DNA of 16,943 nt from an uncultured Bacilli bacterium (GTDB lineage: Bacteria > Bacillota_I > Bacilli_A > RF39 > UBA660). Shown here piece by piece: positions 8,358 to 15,628 of the stretch; position 1 is the stretch's first letter; the number at the start of each line of letters is the position of its first letter. The stretch spans positions 1 to 16,943 of the forward strand of contig CAKOLG010000025.1 of NCBI GenBank assembly GCA_934096175.1, written 5' to 3'. The translations under genes and the position numbers were made by a program. Below the pieces are notes generated by a model. The model was not told the origin of the DNA. It was given only the letters and a program-made list of their open reading frames with translations, and did no database searches.

Positions 8358-9270
8358 AAGAAATTGTAAATAAATCTTTTTCTTTGATTTGGTTCGAAAT
8401 AAGGGTTACTTTACTCGTCCAATGTTCATCTGGATTGTCAGGGTGACCATTTACATAAATTGATGATAATTCAGAAATGGCATTTTCAGATGTAGAATCT
8501 ATATTATAATTATCAGTTATAGCTTTTACAGTTAAAACGTGAGCAATTATACCAGCTTCTAATGTTGGATAGCTCAACCAACCAGAACTTCCACGATGAC
8601 CGCCAACATTATTTTTATAACTGAATAAGTTACTTTTTAAATATCCTGTTTCCATATAAGAAATAGCTAAAACAATATTTTTATCGATAGCAAATAAATC
8701 ACATATTTTTCCTAAATATTGTTCATAGGTCATACCGTTATCAACATATATTTTCCCATCAACTACCATTCTTTCAATTGAAGTTTCATCAGAAGCACGT
8801 ATTTCTTCAATACTTGTTCCATACTTTTGTGGGTAACGATATAAATCTCTAATAAAATAAGCAATTCCTGCTTCTTCAGATGCAAATGGTTCTTTAGTAG
8901 TCTGAATACTTTCAGGGCCAATAATAAAATTTTTTAAATATAATTCACTGGTGTAATCATTAGTAAAATTACGAACAAGTTCTAAAGTTTTATCGACGTT
9001 TAGTTTAAATTTTTGGGCATAGTATATTACTGTGTTATTTCTTTTTCGGTTATAGACCAAGTTATTAATCGATTCTACATAAGAACTGGTTTGTGTTCCT
9101 TCTAGAGTAGTTGCTGAGGCAGTTTGACTTTTTAGTACATTAGCTTCACCATTTAAATTTTTGTTTTTCTTTATAATTAAAATAGTCGATAAAGTTATTA
9201 TCAAAAGTATAATTGGAATACACATAATAACTTGTTTTCGAAGTCGCCTATGTTTACGTTTTGGTTTCAT
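8356..9270 (-). CDS. Membrane-anchored glucosaminidase / lysozyme-fold protein
   Basis: This is a 304-residue protein with a very basic start (MKPKRKHRRLRKQ) and one hydrophobic segment at about 14-34. That fits a type II membrane anchor with the rest outside the cell. After a linker and a helical region, the C-terminal half carries a lysozyme-like domain. In it, Glu207 in SYMETGYLKSN is the likely catalytic acid, followed by NNVGGHRGSSGWLSYPTLE, which resembles the NNxxGxRG...W..F.S.E.G pattern of bacterial endo-beta-N-acetylglucosaminidases. The expected role is cleavage of peptidoglycan glycan strands during growth or separation. AGGAGA lies 7 nt before the ATG, and a good promoter is at 9295-9323. 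The presence of the gene suggests that the organism has, or its ancestor had, a cell wall. The fold assignment is fairly firm; the exact bond cut is not. Confidence 0.75.
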   Translation of the reverse strand: MKPKRKHRRLRKQVIMCIPIILLIITLSTILIIKKNKNLNGEANVLKSQTASATTLEGTQTSSYVESINNLVYNRKRNNTVIYYAQKFKLNVDKTLELVRNFTNDYTSELYLKNFIIGPESIQTTKEPFASEEAGIAYFIRDLYRYPQKYGTSIEEIRASDETSIERMVVDGKIYVDNGMTYEQYLGKICDLFAIDKNIVLAISYMETGYLKSNLFSYKNNVGGHRGSSGWLSYPTLEAGIIAHVLTVKAITDNYNIDSTSENAISELSSIYVNGHPDNPDEHWTSKVTLISNQIKEKDLFTIS

Positions 9271-9294
9271 ACAATTCTCCTTTGTATATGTATA

Positions 9295-9323
9295 ATTTTA
9301 CTTAAAAAACAAAATTAAGTCAA
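9295..9323 (-). promoter_or_regulatory. Promoter of the glucosaminidase gene
   Basis: The minus strand has TTGACT (9323-9318), a 17-bp spacer and TAAAAT (9300-9295). It gives a short leader that includes the AGGAGA ribosome binding site. Confidence 0.75.
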
Positions 9324-9377
9324 ACTAGGCTCTAATATCTAAAATTTTGTAGTGTCTATTAACACTTTATTTTACAT

Positions 9378-10607
9378 TTATTTAAATTCTTTTGTAAAAT
9401 TACCATTTTCAAATATTTTTATTTCTTGGTCATCTTGTGTTAAGCCAATAATACTAAGATCATTGGTGCCAATCATAAAATCAACATGATTTTCACAATT
9501 ATTTAAGCCGTTTTTTTGTAACTCTTCACTTGACATTTTGGGGCCATTTTTTAAGCACTCTGGAAATGATGAACCAAGAGCTAAATGGCATGATGCATTT
9601 TCATCAAATAATGTTTCATAAAATATGATATTTTTATTTGAAATTGGTGAATTATATGGAACTAAAGCAATTTCACCTAACATATTTGAATTTTTACAAG
9701 ATTTTAATAATTCAAGTAGTGTTTCTTGTCCTTTTTTGGCAAAGGCTTTTACTACTTTTCCATTTTTAAATTCTAACCAAAAGTCGTCAATTATTACATC
9801 TTGGTAGCATAGTGGTTTTGCAGAATAAACTATTCCGCAAGCAGAATTGCAATTGGGTGAAGTAAAAATTTCTTCAGTTGGGAAATTAGCAATTATTTCT
9901 TTTTGGTTAGTTAATTTTTCACTCCCACATGCCCAAAGGTGGTTTTTTGGTAGTTCAACTGATAAGTTTGTACCCAAAGAATTTTTATAAGTTAGTTTTT
10001 TAAAGTTGTATTCATTTAATTTTTGAGCAATTTTTCTAAATTTGGTAATTTTTTTCTCCCAGTATTTTTGTGGCGAAGGCTCTTTTAAACAGCAAACATC
10101 AAAAACAGCATCCCATAAGTCTTTTAAAGGCTGTTTTGACTTAGGGAATACTTGTTCAGCCCATTTCATTGTTGGAACCGCAGCAATGCACCAAGCCAAC
10201 TTAGATTTATTGCGATATTCATTGAAAGTTTTTCTGGTTTTGTAAGAATAAACTGTTATTTTGCTGACTTTTTCAGCATCAATATCTTTCATTAAGCCAG
10301 GTGTTTCAGAAACTAGCATTAAAAAAGCAGCATTTTTTTTAGCATATTCGTCCCATTTTTCTTTGTTCCAATATTGATGTTTTTTTAACTCAGGGATTGT
10401 TAAATTTTTTAATGCTTCATGTTTTAGATTTGGGTCCGTTAAATCAAAATAAATATCTTTTATACCAAGTTTATAAGCAGTCTTGGCTACGTTGTTAACA
10501 AACTCTAAAGCTTCAACATTTGCACTAATAAATAAAGGCTGATTTTGTTCGATTTTCAAACAATTTTCTAATAATATTTGAACATATTTTGCAAATAATT
10601 TTTCCAT
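9378..10607 (-). CDS. Aminopeptidase of the M29 (AmpS/AmpT) family
   Basis: This is a 409-residue metallo-aminopeptidase, the usual length for family M29 (thermophilic aminopeptidase T, Staphylococcus AmpS). It removes N-terminal residues from peptides in the cytosol with two metal ions. The family's metal ligands are all present: the Glu pair 245/246 in NFPTEEIFTSP, Glu312 in GEIALV, His341 in ENASCHLALG, and His374 and Asp376 in NHVDFMIG. Tyr330 in FYETLFDENA matches the conserved active-site tyrosine. There is no signal peptide or membrane segment. GAGTGAT lies 4 nt before the ATG and an extended -10 lies upstream. The gene appears to be transcribed alone, although I see no convincing terminator after it. 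Confidence 0.93.
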   Translation of the reverse strand: MEKLFAKYVQILLENCLKIEQNQPLFISANVEALEFVNNVAKTAYKLGIKDIYFDLTDPNLKHEALKNLTIPELKKHQYWNKEKWDEYAKKNAAFLMLVSETPGLMKDIDAEKVSKITVYSYKTRKTFNEYRNKSKLAWCIAAVPTMKWAEQVFPKSKQPLKDLWDAVFDVCCLKEPSPQKYWEKKITKFRKIAQKLNEYNFKKLTYKNSLGTNLSVELPKNHLWACGSEKLTNQKEIIANFPTEEIFTSPNCNSACGIVYSAKPLCYQDVIIDDFWLEFKNGKVVKAFAKKGQETLLELLKSCKNSNMLGEIALVPYNSPISNKNIIFYETLFDENASCHLALGSSFPECLKNGPKMSSEELQKNGLNNCENHVDFMIGTNDLSIIGLTQDDQEIKIFENGNFTKEFK

Positions 10608-10628
10608 TTAATCACTCTCTTTAATTTT

Positions 10629-10637
10629 AGTATATCA
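10629..10637 (-). promoter_or_regulatory. Extended -10 promoter of the aminopeptidase gene
   Basis: The minus strand reads TGATATACT (10637-10629), which is a TGn extension plus a TATACT -10. No good -35 is present at 16-18 bp, which is common for extended -10 promoters. It lies about 20 nt before the ATG. Confidence 0.5.
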
Positions 10638-10673
10638 CCTATGTTTTATATTATTACTTTCTTTAAAATAATC

Positions 10674-11045
10674 TTAAAGATTAACATATTCAATTTCTTT
10701 ACAAACTATATAAATAAATGGATCTGTTTTATCACTAGCAAAACAAATATATTCTTTTTCTTTTAATTTTATATATTTTATATAGGCTTCATATATAAAG
10801 TCGTAAGAAAATATTTCTTTATTGTTACATTCTTCAATATCACGAAAGATCATTTTTATTTTTCCTTTATGGGTTTGGACCATATCACTTTTTTTTGTTT
10901 TAGGCTTATCTGTCCATATAATCTCAAAGATTATTTCTATCTGTGAATTATTAATATCATAAAATGTACTTTCGATTTTACTATCGTGAAGATTTTGATA
11001 TTTAGTTAAAAATTGATTTAAATTTTCCTTTGTTATTTTTTCCAT
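10674..11045 (-). CDS. Hypothetical small protein, 123 residues
   Basis: I do not recognise this family. The protein has 123 residues, no signal peptide and no membrane segment. It is rich in Lys, Glu, Ile and aromatic residues. Alternating hydrophobic stretches such as IEIIFEIIW, KIKMIFRDI and PFIYIVCKEIEYV suggest a compact mostly beta fold. Near the N-terminus is NLHDSKI (18-24). A similar 'HDs' pattern occurs at the start of several small immunity-like or DUF proteins, but the resemblance is too short to name a family. It is real coding sequence: GAGGT lies 7 nt before the ATG, and a near-consensus promoter lies just upstream with an inverted repeat beside it. The predicted leader is only about 13 nt. 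It is transcribed separately from its neighbours. Confidence 0.75.
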   Translation of the reverse strand: MEKITKENLNQFLTKYQNLHDSKIESTFYDINNSQIEIIFEIIWTDKPKTKKSDMVQTHKGKIKMIFRDIEECNNKEIFSYDFIYEAYIKYIKLKEKEYICFASDKTDPFIYIVCKEIEYVNL

Positions 11046-11064
11046 AAACTCTACCTCTTACTTT

Positions 11065-11093
11065 ATTATATTTTAAAAATTTTGTTATATCAA
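11065..11093 (-). promoter_or_regulatory. Promoter of the 123-residue hypothetical gene
   Basis: The minus strand has TTGATA (11093-11088), a 17-bp spacer and TATAAT (11070-11065). Its start point would fall about 13 nt before the ATG, so the ribosome binding site would sit at the very 5' end of the mRNA. Confidence 0.75.
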
Positions 11094-11100
11094 TAGATGG

Positions 11101-11134
11101 ATATTCTTATAAAAACTCATTTTACTAAGAATAT
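11101..11134. promoter_or_regulatory. Inverted repeat beside the hypothetical gene's promoter, possible operator
   Basis: ATATTCTTA (11101-11109) is repeated in inverted form as TAAGAATAT (11126-11134). Four more complementary pairs lie inside (AAAA/TTTT) after a 2-bp mismatch. The element lies 7 bp upstream of the -35 box. On the minus strand it has no T run after it, so it is not a terminator for the kinase gene, which already has one. It could be a regulator binding site. Confidence 0.4.
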
Positions 11135-11228
11135 TTTATCATATTTTTAATTAATATAAAATTATTCTTTTATTTATAATTTGAATATATTTTATATAGA
11201 TAAATTAAAATAAAAAGGTATTAATGGT

Positions 11229-11274
11229 AAAAAAAAGTGAAATGGTTATATTTTAAATACCAAATCACTTTTTT
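11229..11274 (-). terminator. Terminator of the hybrid kinase gene
   Basis: The minus strand has a stem of ten pairs (AAAAAAGTGA with TCACTTTTTT), a small internal mismatch and four more pairs (TGGT with ACCA), with a 12-nt loop. It runs into eight T residues. The stem overlaps the TGA stop codon (11267-11265). Confidence 0.75.
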
Positions 11275-13637
11275 AAATATTTTTTGATAATCGAAGTAAT
11301 TCTTAAAAATTCTTTTTCAAATTCAGTAAAGTTGTTATTAATGTAAGACTCATCATTTTCTTTTGATTTTATTTCATGTTTGTAAGATAATTCTGCTAAT
11401 TTAGTAAAACCAAAATATTTAGAATCACTTTTCAAGGCATGAGTGGCAATTGCATAATTAGGCATATCATGATTTATTTTAAATTTTTTGATATTTTCAA
11501 ACTTTTGATAGCATTCATCAAACCAGTCAGATAAGGTATCTTTGTATGTATCAAGACTACCAAGTAGTTCTATACCTTTATTGTAATCAATGCCATTGTT
11601 TTTTAAATAAGATTCATCATAAATTTCAACGGGTAATGTTTCAGTATTAGTTGGTGAATCACTCATTTTTAGTCCTGTGCTACTATCAATGACGTAAGCT
11701 GGTACTTTTTCCCAGTCAATAGAACTATTTTTTACAGTTTGCTCGACAGTGCTTTGTTTTATATCATAGTCATTAACAAATATTTTGTTAAGTTTTTCTT
11801 TAATTTGCTCTTTGGTAAATGGTTTAGCAATATAGTCTATAAAGCCTTCACTTAAATATTTTTCTTTGGCTCCTGCTACGGCATCGGCAGTTAAGGCTAT
11901 AACAGGTGTACTAAATCCGGGAATTTTTTTTAGTTCGGTCATGCAAGTTTCTCCACTCATACTTGGCATCATGATATCCATAAGAATTAAGTCATATGTA
12001 TTCCCTTGGTTAATTTTTGTTAAACATTCTTTGCCATCATAACATTCATCTAATTTAAAGTTGAAGTCTTTTAATGCTTTTGATGCTACTTTGATATTTA
12101 ATTTATTATCATCGACAATTAAGATTTTCTTATTTTCATAGATTAAAGGATCTTCTATTTGATTTAATCTAGTTGAAGAAGTAGATAAATCTTTTTTAGG
12201 AAGCGGTTTAACTAATTTATTAATTTTTTGTGGTATTTGAGCGACAAATATAGAACCTTTGCCATATTGGGATTGGACATTGATTTTTCCGCCCATCATG
12301 TCAATGAGAGATTTAGTGATGGCTAGTCCTAAACCGGTTCCTTCAGTCGTGGTATTTTTTTCAATATCTAGTCTATCAAATTTAGTAAATAAACGACTAA
12401 TGTGATCAGCTTTAATTCCTTTACCAGTATCTTGACAACTAATAATTATATTAGAAATATTTTTACTTATGTCATTTATGCATTTAATATTTAAATTTAT
12501 TTGTCCTTGATCTGTATATTTTATAGCATTTGTTAATAAATTATTAATTATTTCTTTAACTTTAGCTTTATCGCCGATTAGTTCATAGGGAACATCGTCG
12601 GCGATATTTAAATTAAATATAACATTTTTTTCACCAATACGAGTTTGTGTAACCTTACACATATTAATAATTTCTTCTTTAAGGTTATATACACCGTCCA
12701 CAATTTCCATTTTGTTAGCTTCAATTTTATTTATATCCAAAATATTGCCAACTATTTCTAATAATGTTTGTGAGGCATTTACGATATCATTGGAATTTTC
12801 AATAACTTCATTTGGCAATTTATCTCGATAAGATAAATTATCTTCTGATAGTCCAACAATGGCATTAAGGGGAGTTCTAATTTCATGTGACATACTAGAT
12901 AAAAAATCTGATTTAGCACGGTTGGCACGTTCAGCTTGTTCTTTAGCTAACTCTGTTTGGCGTAACAATTTGACATCGGGATTTTCAATAGTAAATAACA
13001 TTATAAGGTTTACAAATGAAAGAACTGTAGAAATAATAACTATGGTTTTATCTATTTGATTTAGAACAAAAACTAAAATAAAAAACAAAATTAATACATA
13101 TAATGGGGTTAACTTCTTGGAAATTGCTTTTTTAACATTAAAAATTAGGCATATAATAATGGCGATAAGATAGAATGCACAACCATACATTGTAACTACA
13201 AGAGCTGAGCCATCACTGTACATGCTATTACCAATAATATGAACATCGACTTTCATAAAAAGTAGCATAAACATTAAAAACAAATCAAATATAGTAGTCA
13301 AAGTAAAAAATAAATTATATAACTTAGTTTTTTGTTCTTTATCTTCTTTTGAAGTTACATAATGGACATATAAAAATAAATTGCTGGAAAATAAAATATA
13401 CGTAGCATAATCAATTTTATTTAAATATTCCAACAGTTTTAGATTACTTGGCCTAAATAAAGCCAAATAAATTATTGTCACCATTAATAAACTATCTAAT
13501 AAACTATAAATTAACTCTCTAGAAAAAATTGCTGTTTCTTTATTTTCAGCTCGTTCTTTAGAAAAAAATACAATATTACAAATTATAGCAATAATTAAAC
13601 CACATACTGGTAAATATAAATTATAAATGCCTTGCAT
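11265..13637 (-). CDS. Membrane hybrid histidine kinase (HisKA, HATPase, receiver, HPt)
   Basis: This 790-residue sensor carries a whole phosphorelay in one chain. Seven hydrophobic segments (about 7-25, 42-61, 76-93, 105-127, 143-166, 175-193, 197-214) form the membrane sensor, with almost no extracellular domain. A short helical linker leads to the HisKA domain, with His251 in SHEIRTPLNAI. The ATPase domain follows, with its N box NNLLTNAIKYTD near 361, DTGKGI near 402 and GTGLGLAI near 431. The receiver starts at ILIVDDN (about 506), with phospho-acceptor Asp554 in LILMDIMMP and Lys near 604 in YIAKPF. The C-terminal HPt domain has His733 in THALKSDSKYFGF. The start is the ATG at 13637, with AGGAG 8 nt before it. 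An ATG eight codons earlier lies upstream of the likely transcription start. The signal and the downstream regulator are unknown, and no response regulator lies nearby. Confidence 0.93.
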   Translation of the reverse strand: MQGIYNLYLPVCGLIIAIICNIVFFSKERAENKETAIFSRELIYSLLDSLLMVTIIYLALFRPSNLKLLEYLNKIDYATYILFSSNLFLYVHYVTSKEDKEQKTKLYNLFFTLTTIFDLFLMFMLLFMKVDVHIIGNSMYSDGSALVVTMYGCAFYLIAIIICLIFNVKKAISKKLTPLYVLILFFILVFVLNQIDKTIVIISTVLSFVNLIMLFTIENPDVKLLRQTELAKEQAERANRAKSDFLSSMSHEIRTPLNAIVGLSEDNLSYRDKLPNEVIENSNDIVNASQTLLEIVGNILDINKIEANKMEIVDGVYNLKEEIINMCKVTQTRIGEKNVIFNLNIADDVPYELIGDKAKVKEIINNLLTNAIKYTDQGQINLNIKCINDISKNISNIIISCQDTGKGIKADHISRLFTKFDRLDIEKNTTTEGTGLGLAITKSLIDMMGGKINVQSQYGKGSIFVAQIPQKINKLVKPLPKKDLSTSSTRLNQIEDPLIYENKKILIVDDNKLNIKVASKALKDFNFKLDECYDGKECLTKINQGNTYDLILMDIMMPSMSGETCMTELKKIPGFSTPVIALTADAVAGAKEKYLSEGFIDYIAKPFTKEQIKEKLNKIFVNDYDIKQSTVEQTVKNSSIDWEKVPAYVIDSSTGLKMSDSPTNTETLPVEIYDESYLKNNGIDYNKGIELLGSLDTYKDTLSDWFDECYQKFENIKKFKINHDMPNYAIATHALKSDSKYFGFTKLAELSYKHEIKSKENDESYINNNFTEFEKEFLRITSIIKKYLKK

Positions 13638-13665
13638 AAAAACATCTCCTACTTTATCCATGTTT

Positions 13666-13674
13666 ATTATATCA
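13666..13674 (-). promoter_or_regulatory. Extended -10 promoter of the hybrid kinase gene
   Basis: The minus strand reads TGATATAAT (13674-13666), a TGn extension with a perfect -10. The expected start near 13659 excludes the ATG at 13661 as the translation start. There is no clear -35; that region overlaps the preceding gene's terminator. Confidence 0.6.
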
Positions 13675-13683
13675 TTTTTCCAT

Positions 13684-13724
13684 AAAAAAATTGAGAAATT
13701 TTTATCTTAATATTTTTCTCAATT
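13684..13724 (-). terminator. Terminator of the acyltransferase gene
   Basis: The minus strand has a perfect 10-bp stem, AATTGAGAAA (13724-13715) with TTTCTCAATT (13698-13689), around a 16-nt loop. It is followed by five more T. It covers the last codons and the TAA stop at 13704-13702. Confidence 0.7.
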
Positions 13725-14673
13725 CTGATGATTTTTCTGTAATACCAGGTACAAATTCACCTTTTGAATTTAATGTATATTCATTTTCACGAAGGACATT
13801 TCCTAAAAATAATAAGTAGTTTTGTTCCATTTTTGAATCATATGTGAAACCGAACGCTTTAAATTTTTTAGCATAAGTATGGTTGATATACATTCGTGGA
13901 TCAATATTTTCGATACTTTCTCTTTGAATATTATAATCTTTCCATATTGTTTCTCTGATATCTGACATAGCCATTTTAATTATTTGAGATTGCATTGGTA
14001 AAGTATTATTAGCATCTATCATTATCGGTTTGCCAAATCTTATGACGCATTTTGCATATAATGCTCCATCAGATTTAACAAACTCATTTTTTTCAATATA
14101 CTCAATAATTACTGGAACAATCGGTATTTGCGTAATAATAGATACTTTAGCTGCTCCATTTTGAATATTATGCATTGGCAAAGTTGGGTGTAAATTCCAA
14201 GTTCCTTCGCCAAAAATAAGACCATCTTTACCGGATAGAAGTTTATTTGATAATTGTAATATAGAATTACCTCGATCTTTTTTTACTCTTCGATCTAAAA
14301 GTGTGGCATCTGAAGCTTTAAAAATTTGGGTTGTCAATGGATTTAAGCAGTCAGTAGCTACCATTACACTTCCTTTTCGTTCAAGTTTTGAAAATAATTC
14401 GTACGCCGTAAATATGTCATGAGAATTACTATGATTAGCAACAAATAAAACATTTGAATCTCGAGGAACATTTTCTTCGCCTTGAATTTCAATTTGATAG
14501 CTCCTTAAAAATGGATAAATGGTTTTTATAGCGTTTTGGCCAAAATGAAGTTGGTTATTTTTTAATAAAAGACATTGTGCTCTTAAATCTTCATAGTAAT
14601 CCTTTTGCTCTCTTATAGATAATTTATTGACATCAATTTTTGACTTAGTTTTTTGTTCAGACACTTCTAACAT
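13702..14673 (-). CDS. PlsC-like lysophospholipid acyltransferase
   Basis: This 323-residue protein has the acyltransferase motifs of the PlsC/LPLAT family. The HX4D catalytic motif is His81 to Asp86 (VANHSNSHDIF). The glycerophosphate-binding motif is FGEGTWNLHP (154-163), a variant of FPEGTR. The hydrophobic VPVIIEY strand follows. The family transfers fatty acyl groups to lysophosphatidic acid or related acceptors at the inner face of the membrane. The EGTWN version, with Trp in place of Arg, suggests an acceptor different from classic 1-acylglycerol-3-phosphate, so I do not call it plsC. There are no strong membrane segments. The start is the ATG at 14673, with AGGGGTGA 5 nt before it. 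An in-frame ATG at 14742 lies inside the -35 box and cannot be used from this promoter. The gene appears to be a single-gene unit. Confidence 0.85.
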   Translation of the reverse strand: MLEVSEQKTKSKIDVNKLSIREQKDYYEDLRAQCLLLKNNQLHFGQNAIKTIYPFLRSYQIEIQGEENVPRDSNVLFVANHSNSHDIFTAYELFSKLERKGSVMVATDCLNPLTTQIFKASDATLLDRRVKKDRGNSILQLSNKLLSGKDGLIFGEGTWNLHPTLPMHNIQNGAAKVSIITQIPIVPVIIEYIEKNEFVKSDGALYAKCVIRFGKPIMIDANNTLPMQSQIIKMAMSDIRETIWKDYNIQRESIENIDPRMYINHTYAKKFKAFGFTYDSKMEQNYLLFLGNVLRENEYTLNSKGEFVPGITEKSSELRKILR

Positions 14674-14713
14674 TTTATCACCCCTGCAATTAACTTTTTT
14701 TTTCAATAGTTTC

Positions 14714-14742
14714 ATTATAACATGTGTGCATAAGTTCGTCAA
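14714..14742 (-). promoter_or_regulatory. Promoter of the acyltransferase gene
   Basis: The minus strand has TTGACG (14742-14737), a 17-bp spacer ending in TGT, and TATAAT (14719-14714). Both the extended -10 and the -35 are good, which suggests strong constitutive transcription. Confidence 0.8.
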
Positions 14743-14789
14743 AATTAGCTATGAAATAACTAGATCAATATTCCTATTAACAATTATAT

Positions 14790-14814
14790 TTAAAAAAACA
14801 TACTAAGTTTTTTT
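14790..14814 (-). terminator. Possible terminator of the nucleotide pyrophosphatase gene
   Basis: The minus strand has TAAAAAAAC (14814-14806) and GTTTTTTTA (14798-14790) around a 7-nt loop. The stem is nearly all A-T and its own 3' arm supplies the T run, so it is a plausible but weak terminator. Confidence 0.45.
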
Positions 14815-14820
14815 ATTTAA

Positions 14821-15381
14821 TTAATTTTTCTTATTTTTTAGGTAATTAGCTAACTGTATATAAGCATCTGTATTCCACATTTGGCACCTTTCTTTATCGG
14901 GATAATTTCCCATTGTCTTGTCATATCCATTTGGTATAAAAATAAAATCCCAACTCCAACCATAAGTGCCAGATTTTTCTGTTGCTATTTTGCCTTCAGT
15001 TATTGACTTAAATATAATAGGTTCTTTACCATATTCGCAATATGCGAATGCCTCAATAAAGGAAGCCTTTCTATTTTCCACTCCTTCTAGAAGTTTTAAT
15101 AATCCATCTTCACCAAGTTTTTCATCGACGTAATGCGTATACGGCCCTGGAAAGCCTTTTAAAGCTTCAACATATAATCCAGTATCGTTTTTTAATACTG
15201 CACATTTTAATTTGTCACTTGCCTCTTTAGCAGAGTATTTTGCCACTTCTTCCACTGTATCTGCTTGAATCTCTGTTGTTGCCATTTTTACGTTGTCAAC
15301 TTCAATTCCTAATGGTTCTAGTATATTCTTTGCACTCATTATTTTAGACCAGTTACCAGTCACATAAATTATTTTTTTCAT
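14821..15381 (-). CDS. HAM1/RdgB-family nucleoside triphosphate pyrophosphatase, divergent
   Basis: This 186-residue protein belongs to the ITPase family, which hydrolyses non-canonical purine NTPs such as ITP and XTP to the monophosphate and keeps them out of DNA and RNA. TGNWSK (8-13) matches the N-terminal TxNxxK phosphate loop. NDTGLYVEALKGFPGPY (65-81) holds the catalytic Asp66 and looks more like eukaryotic and archaeal HAM1 than like E. coli RdgB. GWSWDFIFIPNGYDKT (141-156) matches the GWDPIF region. The family's C-terminal SHR motif, which contacts the base, is absent and replaced by MWNTDAY (168-174), so substrate preference may differ. The start is the ATG at 15381, which puts the TGN loop at the usual distance from the N-terminus and has GAG 9 nt upstream. 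Two upstream in-frame ATGs would add a non-family extension. The leader is about 120 nt. Confidence 0.82.
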   Translation of the reverse strand: MKKIIYVTGNWSKIMSAKNILEPLGIEVDNVKMATTEIQADTVEEVAKYSAKEASDKLKCAVLKNDTGLYVEALKGFPGPYTHYVDEKLGEDGLLKLLEGVENRKASFIEAFAYCEYGKEPIIFKSITEGKIATEKSGTYGWSWDFIFIPNGYDKTMGNYPDKERCQMWNTDAYIQLANYLKNKKN

Positions 15382-15506
15382 ATATATCATCTCTTTCATA
15401 AACAATACTTATATAGGTTGTATTATTGGTATTAATAGTTTTTAGGTGGTTTCAACTTTGTTGCCTATTGGTAAATTTTAAAATTATTACATGCGCTACT
15501 ACTGAA

Positions 15507-15535
15507 ATTTTACCATAATAAAATTTCTTAGACAA
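15507..15535 (-). promoter_or_regulatory. Promoter of the nucleotide pyrophosphatase gene
   Basis: The minus strand has TTGTCT (15535-15530), a 17-bp spacer ending in TGG, and TAAAAT (15512-15507). It lies just beyond the tRNA terminator and leaves a leader of roughly 120 nt before the ATG. Confidence 0.6.
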
Positions 15536-15552
15536 TCTAACAATTAAAAGAT

Positions 15553-15585
15553 AAAAAAATTCCATTGTCTTTCGACAACGGAATT
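15553..15585 (-). terminator. Terminator after tRNA-Met
   Basis: The minus strand has a 12-bp stem, AATTCCGTTGTC with GACAATGGAATT (one G-U pair), closed by a GAAA tetraloop and followed by a run of T. The G-U pair is valid only on the minus strand, which fixes the direction. This is the best terminator in the window. Confidence 0.9.
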
Positions 15586-15593
15586 ATTTATTT

Positions 15594-15620
15594 TAATTTC
15601 GAATCAAAATTTCGAAATTA
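15594..15620. repeat. Short inverted repeat in the tRNA trailer
   Basis: A 10-bp inverted repeat (TAATTTCGAA with TTCGAAATTA) around a 7-nt loop lies 8 nt after the tRNA 3' end and before the terminator. It could fold in the trailer of the pre-tRNA. Confidence 0.5.
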
Positions 15621-15628
15621 TGTTCTAA

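Noticed and set aside
9325..9377. Small hairpin AGTGT/ACACT after the aminopeptidase gene as a terminator
   Set aside because: It has only five stem pairs and no T run on the minus strand.
13638..13661. Upstream ATG for the hybrid kinase
   Set aside because: It lies upstream of the start point expected from the TGATATAAT promoter and has no ribosome binding site; the ATG at 13637 has AGGAG.
14674..14742. Upstream ATG for the acyltransferase
   Set aside because: It sits inside the -35 box of the gene's promoter; the ATG at 14673 has AGGGGTGA.
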